A DNA stretch of 14,558 nucleotides from Anaerolineales bacterium (GTDB taxonomy: Bacteria; Chloroflexota; Anaerolineae; Anaerolineales; UBA11858). The notes under the pieces are model-generated. The model made no database searches. It saw nothing but the letters and a program-made list of their open reading frames with translations, and had not been told where the DNA came from. Position numbers and translations under genes: made by a program. The DNA is taken from the NCBI GenBank assembly GCA_015485245.1, contig WFTY01000435.1:1-14558 (forward strand), read 5' to 3'. This document shows positions 1 through 5,726 of this stretch, piece by piece; the stretch's first letter is position 1, and every line of letters starts with the position of its first letter.

Positions 1-951
1 GGTCAGCTCTGGCCCGACGGCGGCGGCCACGTTGGAGGTGAGAGTCCAGGGCGTGGTCGTCCACACGAGCAGGGATTCGGGGAGGCCGGTTTCGGGGTCG
101 TGCCGACGGCGGAAGGCGGGCGACTGACCGCTATCGGGTTGCGGCCCGCTGTCCGCGGTCTGCTCGCGCAACGGGAAACGGAGCGTGACGCTGCGATGCG
201 TCAACTCCATGTAGCCATCGGTGACGATCTCGTGCTGGCTGATGCCGGTGGCGCAGCGCGGGCACCAGGGCATCACATCGGCGCCGCGATAGAGCCAACC
301 CTTCTCCCAGGTCTTCTTGATCATCGTCCAGATCATGTAGTTGTTTTCGTTGGAGAAGGTGTAGTAACTGCCGCCGATCTCCGGCAGGCCGAGGTTGCCG
401 ACGATGTTCTCCACTGTATCGGTGATGGTGTTGCCGTTGGGCGTCTTGATGGTGATTTCTTGCAGGGGGTCTTCGAGCAGTTTTTCGGCCAGCCAGCGCA
501 ATTGATCGGGGTCGTTCCACTCCATCCAGTAGCCCAGGCGGATGGACTGCTCCGTTTGTACGGCGGAGAAGCGCAGCACGCGCGCCTTGCACTCGCGCAC
601 GAATTGCGCTAGGCTGTACTCTTCGATGTCTTTTTTCGACTCGAAACCTTTTTCCTTCTCGACTTCTACCTCCACCCACAACCCCTGGCAATCAAAGCCG
701 TTCTGGTAGCGCAGCTCGTGCCCGCGCATCGTCCAGTAGCGGTTGTACAGGTCTTTGTACGTGCGCCCCCAGCCGTGGTGCACGCCCATGGGGTTGTTGG
801 CGGTGATTGGGCCGTCAATGAACGACCAGGGCGGTTTGCCCTTGCGCAGTTGGCGCGATTTCTCAAAGGCGTTGTTCTCGCGCCAGAACTTCAGGATGTC
901 GTGTTCGAGCTCGATAAAATTCACTTTGTTGGGTACGGGTTTGAAGGGCAT
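1..951 (-). CDS. ileS: Isoleucyl-tRNA synthetase, N-terminal part (truncated by window edge), GXHH signature type
   Basis: Charges tRNA-Ile with isoleucine in the cytoplasm. The first 317 codons are present; the family is usually about 1,000 residues or longer, so roughly two thirds lie beyond position 1. The start ATG (951-949) follows AGGAGA with a 6-nt spacer. Residues 41-68 hold the ATP-site signature region; where most IleRS read HYGH this one reads GVHH (residues 56-59), followed by the usual YKD. A WCPRC motif is at 229-233, and the start of the CP1 editing domain is visible with the Thr-rich WTTTPWTL (297-304). The sequence style (ITANNPMGVHH, QNGFDCQGLWVEVEVEKE) fits the eukaryote-like IleRS2 branch; that assignment comes from memory of the family. 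A short Pro/Gly/Arg-rich insertion lies near residues 268-292. The T-box leader upstream independently supports an Ile-responsive synthetase. Confidence 0.96.
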   Translation of the reverse strand, partial: MPFKPVPNKVNFIELEHDILKFWRENNAFEKSRQLRKGKPPWSFIDGPITANNPMGVHHGWGRTYKDLYNRYWTMRGHELRYQNGFDCQGLWVEVEVEKEKGFESKKDIEEYSLAQFVRECKARVLRFSAVQTEQSIRLGYWMEWNDPDQLRWLAEKLLEDPLQEITIKTPNGNTITDTVENIVGNLGLPEIGGSYYTFSNENNYMIWTMIKKTWEKGWLYRGADVMPWCPRCATGISQHEIVTDGYMELTHRSVTLRFPLREQTADSGPQPDSGQSPAFRRRHDPETGLPESLLVWTTTPWTLTSNVAAAVGPELT

Positions 952-984
952 GATATTTCTCCTGATGTCAGGTGCGTAGGCCAG

Positions 985-1075
985 CAGGTGGTTAGGTGAT
1001 TGGGGGATCAGGTGACTGGGGGATTGGGGACTCGGCAACCAGTTACCCAGTCAGTTAGTCACTTTATCACCTGTT
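985..1075. repeat. Degenerate short-repeat cluster between T-box terminator and ileS start
   Basis: The segment contains a 16-bp tandem pair AGGTGATTGGGGGATC / AGGTGACTGGGGGATT (994-1009 and 1010-1025, two mismatches). A run in the opposite sense follows, built on GTTACCCAGTCA, GTCACTTTATCACC and TGTTA. It is low-complexity and noncoding, and lies inside the transcribed leader after the terminator. Its words recur at 1180-1285. Confidence 0.6.
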
Positions 1076-1110
1076 AACGAACAACCTCCCGTCCACTCTG
1101 GGACGAGAGG
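1076..1110 (-). terminator. T-box terminator hairpin of the ileS leader
   Basis: On the minus strand CCTCTCGTCC and GGACGGGAGG form a 10-bp stem with one G-U pair and a 6-nt loop, followed by TTGTTCGTT. The 5' arm lies directly after the T-box antiterminator sequence, as in transcriptional T-boxes where the two structures exclude each other. The U-tract is imperfect, so termination efficiency is uncertain. Confidence 0.72.
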
Positions 1111-1179
1111 TGTCACTCCCGCGGTACCACCCGGATTCCCGCCGTGAGGGCGGGCGCTCATGACGGGTACGGTTGGGGA

Positions 1180-1285
1180 AACGGCAACTGAATGAATGGG
1201 TAATCAGGATATTGGGTGCCGGTTGCCCGGCCACCTTGTTACCCAATCACTTTGTTGTCTTGTTACCTGACTTATACCCGTGCCC
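1180..1285. repeat. Degenerate short-repeat cluster inside the T-box leader
   Basis: This holds related words: GGGTAATCAGGATATTGGG, then GTTACCCAATCACTTTGTTG and GTTACCTGACTTA. Compare GTTACCCAGTCA and CACTTTATCACCTGTTA in the first cluster. A small hairpin, GCCGG-GCAA-CCGGC on the minus strand, lies between the two halves (about 1219-1232). The cluster separates the specifier-bearing part of the T-box from its antiterminator. Confidence 0.55.
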
Positions 1286-1470
1286 GTGATAACGGGGGGC
1301 AGGCCCGGCGTTCTTACTCTGGTGCACCAACAACCATTTCAGATTGCAGCTCCGGAAGGATTTTCGGCCCGCTGAGTCTGCCCCGGCTCGCACTCTCCCG
1401 GGTTCGCTGTCAGCTCGCGGCGGACGTACTCGTTTCCATCGTCGCTTTTGGGTTTCGCTTGTTGGATGGG

Positions 1471-1499
1471 ATTATGCCACAAACCAGGAGGAGGGTCAA
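1471..1499 (-). promoter_or_regulatory. Sigma-70-type promoter of ileS
   Basis: On the minus strand TTGACC (1499-1494) is separated by exactly 17 bp from CATAAT (1476-1471). The predicted transcript start is near 1464, which places the whole T-box structure in the transcript. Both boxes match the housekeeping consensus at five of six positions or close to it. Confidence 0.75.
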
Positions 1500-1506
1500 C
1501 CTGCGG

Positions 1507-1512
1507 TATAAT
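1507..1512 (+). promoter_or_regulatory. -10 box of a rightward promoter for ilvE
   Basis: A perfect TATAAT in the context TGCGGTATAAT. No good -35 is seen at 16-18 bp; that position falls inside the spacer of the divergent ileS promoter. A start near 1519 would give an 80-nt leader with a small CCCCG/CGGGG hairpin (1525-1544) ahead of the ilvE ribosome binding site. Confidence 0.55.
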
Positions 1513-1598
1513 ACGCCCGCTGCGCCCCGCCCTTGTCAACGGGGTTTGGTAAATTCATCTTCTTGATGGGCTGGTTTTGTGAATTGCAGGAGGCTGAG

Positions 1599-2519
1599 GT
1601 GACACTTCCTAAGTACGCCTATTTTCAGGGGAACATCGTTCCGTATTCCGAGGCGAAGGTTGGCGTGCTCACGCACGCGCTCAATTATGGCACGGCCGCG
1701 TTTGGCGGCCTGCGTGGATATTGGAACGAGGATGAGCAGCAGCTTTATCTCTTCCGGCCGCACGATCACTTCAAACGTTTGCTGAACTCGGCCAGGCTCC
1801 TGTGCATGGAGTTTGAGCACACCCCGGAGAGCCTGACTCAGGTGACGATGGACTTGCTGCGCCAGGAAAGTTATAAGGAGGATGTGTATATCCGCCCGCT
1901 GGTGTATAAGGCGGATGAGATCATCGGCGTTAAGTTGCACGGTCTGACCGATGAGATCAGCATCGTCGCCCTGCCGTTTGGCCGCTATGTCGCCAACGAT
2001 ACCAACGCCCACGTGACTTTCTCCTCCTGGCGGCGGATCGATGATAATGTCATCCCGGCGCGCGGCAAGATTTCGGGGGCGTACGTCAATTCGGCGTTTA
2101 TCAAAACCGATGCCCTGCGCGCCGGCTTTGATGAGGCTCTGGTGCTCACGCAGGACGGACACCTCTCTGAGGGCAGTGCGGAGAACGTCTTTATGATCCG
2201 CGAGGGCGTTTTAATCACCCCGCCGGTGACGGACAACGTGCTCGAAGGCATCACGCGCCGCAGCGTGCTGGAACTGGCGGTCAATGAATTAGGGCTGCCC
2301 GTGGAGGAGCGGCATATTGACCGCACCGAAGTATATCTCTGTGAGGAGCTTTTCCTCACCGGGACCGCCGCTCAGGTAACCGCGGTCACGCGCGTCAACC
2401 ACCGTGACATCGGCGCGGGCGTGATGGAGCCGTATACGACCCGTCTGCGCGAGCTCTTTGGCAAAGCGGTGCGCGGCCAGTTAGAGGCCTATCGTAAGTG
2501 GGTTGAGCCGGTTTACTAA
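1599..2519 (+). CDS. ilvE: Branched-chain amino acid aminotransferase
   Basis: PLP-dependent fold-type IV transaminase that interconverts Leu, Ile or Val plus 2-oxoglutarate and the branched 2-oxo acids plus glutamate; the last step of branched-chain amino acid synthesis. I chose GTG at 1599 because a perfect AGGAGG (1588-1593) sits 5 nt upstream and the protein then begins TLPKYAYFQG, the normal family N-terminus. Earlier in-frame starts add residues unlike the family and have no ribosome site. The result is 306 residues, the usual length. The PLP lysine is K157 in RGKISGAYVNS. LSEGSAENVF and FLTGTAAQVTAV are the expected cofactor and substrate motifs. It is transcribed divergently from ileS, so both isoleucine-related genes share a promoter region. 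It is followed after 51 bp by the bactofilin gene. Confidence 0.95.
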   Translation: MTLPKYAYFQGNIVPYSEAKVGVLTHALNYGTAAFGGLRGYWNEDEQQLYLFRPHDHFKRLLNSARLLCMEFEHTPESLTQVTMDLLRQESYKEDVYIRPLVYKADEIIGVKLHGLTDEISIVALPFGRYVANDTNAHVTFSSWRRIDDNVIPARGKISGAYVNSAFIKTDALRAGFDEALVLTQDGHLSEGSAENVFMIREGVLITPPVTDNVLEGITRRSVLELAVNELGLPVEERHIDRTEVYLCEELFLTGTAAQVTAVTRVNHRDIGAGVMEPYTTRLRELFGKAVRGQLEAYRKWVEPVY

Positions 2520-2570
2520 GAACCTATCCGATAGATTCTAAGCTGAGGCGCTTGGAGCGCAGAGGCTTTT

Positions 2571-3008
2571 ATGTTTAAGAAAAAAGATGAAGTTCCTGAA
2601 TCTGTTCCTTCGGCCGCGCCAGCTATGCGCGTCACCTCGGTGTTGGGGGACGGCATCGCCTGGAAAGGCTCACTGAGCGGCAGCGGCGGTGTGCGCGTGG
2701 AGGGCGCCTTTGAGGGCGATATTAATCTGCGCGGCTTGTTTGTTGTGGGCGAATCCGGGCGCGTGACCTGCGAGCACGTGCGCGCCAATGTGGTCATTGT
2801 GGCGGGGGCGTTGCGCGGCAATATCACTGCCGAGAAGGTGGAGATCCGCCATACCGGGCGTGTGTGGGGAGATGTGGTGACGACCGCCTTTTCTACTGAG
2901 GAGGGGGCTTTCCTGCGAGGGCAGATTCGCATGGAGGAGAGCGTAGACCTCGGCCAGCTTGTCGAATCTCCTGTGGGAAACGCTGAGGACGAATCCGAAG
3001 AAAATTGA
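2571..3008 (+). CDS. Bactofilin (polymer-forming cytoskeletal protein)
   Basis: A 145-residue protein matching the bactofilin/DUF583 pattern. Residues 1-20 are a charged, disordered tail (MFKKKDEVPES). Residues 21 to about 125 show the short-period beta-helix repeat (VEGAFEGDIN, GLFVVGESGRV, GALRGNITAEKVEI, GRVWGDVVT). An acidic tail ends the protein. Bactofilins self-assemble into filaments without nucleotide and scaffold cell-wall enzymes or polar structures, usually at the inner face of the membrane. The start ATG is preceded by a weak AGAGG. Its stop codon overlaps the presumed TTG start of the esterase lipoprotein, so the two may be translationally coupled. The common partner of bactofilins, an M23 peptidase, is not next to it here. 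Confidence 0.9.
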   Translation: MFKKKDEVPESVPSAAPAMRVTSVLGDGIAWKGSLSGSGGVRVEGAFEGDINLRGLFVVGESGRVTCEHVRANVVIVAGALRGNITAEKVEIRHTGRVWGDVVTTAFSTEEGAFLRGQIRMEESVDLGQLVESPVGNAEDESEEN

Positions 3009-3919
3009 AACGCGGTGCGGCGTTCCTGGTGAGTTTGGGACTCCTGTTGGTGGGGGGTGCCTGTTCGGAGGGGTCTTTGCCTCCGACTGTGACGCTCTCG
3101 CGCCCGTCGGCCACTCCTGCGACGGGCGGTGCGGCGACTCCTGCAATCCCTGCATCTCTCCCTATGCCTACCTCATCCCCCACGGTAGAGACCACACCCA
3201 CGGCATTGCCCTGCTGGGGCGAGGGCGGGCGACTGGAGAAAGGTCAGCTCGCCGCGACTTTGTTACCGCAGCCGTTGCTCTTTCGCGTTTATTTGCCTCC
3301 CTGCTACGATCAACAAACAGACCGGCGTTATCCCGTCCTGTATCTGCTCCACGGTCAGACGTACAACGACGATCAATGGGATCGTCTGGGCGTGGATGAA
3401 ACCGCTGACGCGTTGATCGCCGCCGGGGAGATCCCGCCCCTGCTTATCATCATGCCGGCGGAGCAGGATCAGTACACACCGCCGCCGGAAAACCCCTATG
3501 GCCAGGCCCTGGTGGAGGAATTGATCCCCTATATTGAGCGCAACTATCGCGCCCGGACTGACCGGGCACACCGCGCCATTGGAGGGCTTTCGCGAGGTGG
3601 CAACTGGGCGCTTCACCTCGGCCTGACACGTTGGGAGTTGTTTGGCGCGGTGGGGGCGCATAGCACGCCCTCCTTCGTCACCGATGGGCCACCGCGCTTG
3701 CGAGAATGGCTCGATGACATTCCTCCAGGGCAATGGCCGCGCCTCTATCTGGATGCTGGCGCGGATGACGGCTGGAAAGAATATATGCTCAATGTGGAAG
3801 CCGTGCTCACAGAGAAAGATATCCCGCATGAATGGCATCTGAATCAGGGGGCGCATGAGGAGGCCTATTGGGCGGCCCATGTTGAAGAATATCTGCGCTG
3901 GTACACCGAACCGTGGTGA
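3005..3919 (+). CDS. Putative lipoprotein esterase (esterase D / antigen 85-like alpha/beta hydrolase)
   Basis: A 304-residue protein with an N-terminal hydrophobic segment (residues 5-19) ending in GGAC, where C20 could be a lipidated cysteine; glycine at -3 is not ideal for a lipobox. A Ser/Thr/Pro-rich linker (about 21-70) suggests export and display outside the membrane. Residues 85-304 form a PF00756-type esterase domain. It has RVYLPPCY and YPVLYLLHG at the front, nucleophile motif GGLSRGG (S196), acid in DAGADDGW (D254 or D255) and H284 in NQGAHEEAYW. The substrate cannot be told; relatives include acyl and feruloyl esterases and enterochelin-type hydrolases. The TTG start overlaps the bactofilin TGA (TTGA) and has no well-placed ribosome site. 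No ATG or GTG would preserve the signal sequence, so TTG is the best choice. Confidence 0.86.
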   Translation: MKRGAAFLVSLGLLLVGGACSEGSLPPTVTLSRPSATPATGGAATPAIPASLPMPTSSPTVETTPTALPCWGEGGRLEKGQLAATLLPQPLLFRVYLPPCYDQQTDRRYPVLYLLHGQTYNDDQWDRLGVDETADALIAAGEIPPLLIIMPAEQDQYTPPPENPYGQALVEELIPYIERNYRARTDRAHRAIGGLSRGGNWALHLGLTRWELFGAVGAHSTPSFVTDGPPRLREWLDDIPPGQWPRLYLDAGADDGWKEYMLNVEAVLTEKDIPHEWHLNQGAHEEAYWAAHVEEYLRWYTEPW

Positions 3920-3934
3920 GGCGCGCGAGTGCGA

Positions 3935-3940
3935 TATAAT
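3935..3940 (+). promoter_or_regulatory. -10 box immediately upstream of gatC (leaderless-type promoter)
   Basis: TATAAT in the context TGCGATATAAT lies only 6 nt before the gatC ATG, so transcription would begin at or within a base or two of the start codon. No -35 match and no Shine-Dalgarno sequence are seen. The 5-bp word before the box resembles that of the ilvE promoter (TGCGG). Confidence 0.5.
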
Positions 3941-3946
3941 CAGGCC

Positions 3947-4234
3947 ATGTCTCTTTCGCAACAGCAGGTTGAACACATCGCCGCATTGGCAAGGCTGGAG
4001 TTGAGCGCCGAGGAGCTTGACCGTTTTCGGCGACAACTGGCGGCTATTCTGGATCATTTCCAGCAGCTTCAGAGCCTGGAAATCCCGGCAGAGGTGCTTT
4101 CCGCGGATCACCCGGAGGAGGGGATGACCTTGCGCCCGGATGAGCTTTGCCCCGGTTTGGCGTTGGACGCTTTGATGCGCAACGCGCCCGAGAGTGAACG
4201 CCGTCAGTTTAAAATCCCGCCGGTGTTTGAATGA
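3947..4234 (+). CDS. gatC: Asp-tRNA(Asn)/Glu-tRNA(Gln) amidotransferase subunit C
   Basis: The small subunit of GatCAB, which turns mischarged Glu-tRNA(Gln) and/or Asp-tRNA(Asn) into the correct Gln- or Asn-tRNA. GatC wraps around GatA and stabilises the A-B contact. The protein is 95 residues, the normal length, and begins MSLSQQQVEHIAALARLEL, the typical GatC N-terminus; a GTG 18 nt upstream was rejected because it would extend beyond the family start and read through the -10 box. Mid-protein FRRQLAAILDHFQQLQSL and C-terminal LRPDELCPGL are characteristic. gatA follows after 13 nt. The start lacks a ribosome binding site but sits 6 nt after TATAAT, which points to leaderless translation. 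Confidence 0.95.
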   Translation: MSLSQQQVEHIAALARLELSAEELDRFRRQLAAILDHFQQLQSLEIPAEVLSADHPEEGMTLRPDELCPGLALDALMRNAPESERRQFKIPPVFE

Positions 4235-4247
4235 GGGCTTTGACCTC

Positions 4248-5726
4248 ATGACTGAACTTATTCAGCTTTCTCTTCAACAAATGCGCCGTGGTTTGCTGGC
4301 TGGAGATTTTTCCAGCCAGGAGTTGACGCGCGCTTATCTGGAGCGCGTTGAGCGTCTGGAGCCGCACCTGAACGCGTTTATCACCCTTGCTCCGGAGCTG
4401 GCGTTGCGCCAGGCCCGCGCCGCTGATGAGCGCCTGGCGGAAATCCGCCGGCAGGGGGGCGAGGCGCCGCCGCTTTTGGGTGTCCCCATCGCCATCAAAG
4501 ATGTGCTGGCGGTGCGCGATCTCCCCTGCACAGCCGGGTCGCGCATCCTGGAGACCTTTGTTCCCCCCTATAATGCCACGGCGGTGGAGCGCGTACTTGA
4601 GGCGGGGGCGGTTGTGTTGGGCAAAACCAACACGGACGAGTTCGCTATGGGGTCTTCCACGGAGAACTCCGCCTATGAGGTCACGCGCAACCCCTGGAAT
4701 CTGGAGCGGGTGCCGGGCGGCTCCAGCGGGGGCAGCGCGGCGGCGGTGGCCGCGCGGATGGCTCCCCTGGCGCTGGGGACGGATACCGGCGGAAGTGTGC
4801 GTCAGCCGGCCGCGTTTTGCGGCGTGACCGGGCTGAAGCCAACGTATGGCCGCGTTTCTCGGTTTGGGTTGTTCGCTTATGCCTCCTCGTTGGATACGGT
4901 GGGCGCGCTGGCGCGCTCGGCGGAGGAAGTCGCCGGGATATATAACGCTCTGCATGGGCATGATCGCCGCGACGCCACCAGCCTGAAGCATCCTCGGGAG
5001 GAGGTCGTCCTGAAAAACGAAGACCTCCGCGGCCTGCGCGTGGGGATCGTCGCGGAGCATTTTCAGCACGATCTTCAGCCTGAAGTGGCGCGCGCCTTGC
5101 AGGTCGCCGTTCAGCAATTGGAAACCCTGGGCGCCAAGGTGTTGGATGTGCAACTGCCGCACACGCGCTACGCCGTGCCGGTATACTACATTATCGCCCC
5201 GGCGGAGGCCTCGGCCAACCTGGCGCGTTATGATGGTGTGCGCTATGGGCCGCGCCAGCCCGCGGAGACCTTGCCCGCGGTATACGCCCGCACGCGTGGA
5301 AAGCTTTTCGGGCGCGAGGTCAAGCGCCGCATCATGTTGGGGACGTTTGCGCTCTCGGCAGGGTATCAGGAAGCCTATTACGGTAAAGCGCAAAAGGTGC
5401 GCCGCCTGATCCAGCAGGATTTTGTGCGTGCTTTTGAAAAAGTGGATCTTATCGCCGCCCCGGTCACGCCCACGACTGCTTTTCCCATTGGCGCCCATCG
5501 CGGCGACCCGCTTTCCATGTACCTGGAAGATATCTTCACCCTTCCGGCAAACCTCGCTGGTTTACCGGCGATCGCCTTCCCGGTTGGTGTGGATGACCAA
5601 AACCTGCCTGTGGGGATGCAACTGATCGCCCCTGCGCTACACGAAGACCGGTTGTTGCAGGCCGCGCACAGTTACCAGCAGGCCACATCCTGGCATCAGC
5701 GGACTCCAGACCCTGAGCTTTTATGA
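4248..5726 (+). CDS. gatA: Asp-tRNA(Asn)/Glu-tRNA(Gln) amidotransferase subunit A
   Basis: The glutaminase subunit of GatCAB: it releases ammonia from glutamine, which is channelled to GatB. The protein is 492 residues, as expected. The amidase-signature triad is complete: K84 in PIAIKDV, cis-Ser S159 in PGGSSGGSAAA and S183 in GTDTGGSVRQPA, with the spacing seen in known GatA. I chose ATG 4248 (MTELIQLSLQQ, with GAGGG about 10 nt upstream); an upstream in-frame ATG at 4194 lies inside gatC and adds residues foreign to the family. It is followed by the GAF/HD-GYP gene with a 4-nt ATGA overlap. gatB is not adjacent but 3.6 kb downstream. Confidence 0.96.
   Translation: MTELIQLSLQQMRRGLLAGDFSSQELTRAYLERVERLEPHLNAFITLAPELALRQARAADERLAEIRRQGGEAPPLLGVPIAIKDVLAVRDLPCTAGSRILETFVPPYNATAVERVLEAGAVVLGKTNTDEFAMGSSTENSAYEVTRNPWNLERVPGGSSGGSAAAVAARMAPLALGTDTGGSVRQPAAFCGVTGLKPTYGRVSRFGLFAYASSLDTVGALARSAEEVAGIYNALHGHDRRDATSLKHPREEVVLKNEDLRGLRVGIVAEHFQHDLQPEVARALQVAVQQLETLGAKVLDVQLPHTRYAVPVYYIIAPAEASANLARYDGVRYGPRQPAETLPAVYARTRGKLFGREVKRRIMLGTFALSAGYQEAYYGKAQKVRRLIQQDFVRAFEKVDLIAAPVTPTTAFPIGAHRGDPLSMYLEDIFTLPANLAGLPAIAFPVGVDDQNLPVGMQLIAPALHEDRLLQAAHSYQQATSWHQRTPDPELL

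Larger units (their letters stand above)
1076..1464 (-). promoter_or_regulatory. T-box riboswitch leader of ileS (tRNA-Ile sensing)
   Basis: On the minus strand the leader has the T-box antiterminator core GGGTGGTACCGCG (about 1120-1132). The UGGU bulge (1129-1126) would pair with an ACCA tRNA end, as expected for tRNA-Ile with discriminator A. A terminator-like hairpin follows (1085-1110). Upstream, a Stem I-like segment contains an AGTA element (near 1425), a GC-rich distal arm around 1383-1410, and the run GCCGAAAATCCTTCCGGAGC with ATC (1361-1359) as the candidate Ile specifier codon. Uncharged tRNA-Ile would bind the specifier and the UGGU bulge and allow read-through into ileS. About 110 nt of degenerate repeat lies between the Stem I/II part and the antiterminator, where Stem III normally sits. 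The antiterminator is certain by eye; the exact Stem I pairing and specifier are inferred. Confidence 0.88.

Noticed and set aside
100..999. Open frames on both strands over 100-999 other than ileS
   Set aside because: They are shadows of the IleRS reading frame, which alone gives a recognisable protein with conserved motifs.
985..1285. A CRISPR array, because of repeated short words
   Set aside because: The units are degenerate, in mixed orientation, without constant repeat length or unique spacers.
1216..1566. A 116-codon rightward open frame across the ileS leader
   Set aside because: It runs antisense through the T-box leader and the divergent promoters, has no ribosome site, and its composition is not protein-like.
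1533..1598. An N-terminal extension of IlvE from 1533 or ATG 1566
   Set aside because: The added residues are unlike the family, no ribosome site precedes those starts, and GTG 1599 has an ideal AGGAGG.
3263..5498. Two long leftward open frames (about 328 and 429 codons) opposite the esterase, gatC and gatA
   Set aside because: They are antisense to well-identified genes and rich in Arg, Gln and His typical of reverse-strand reading in GC-rich DNA.
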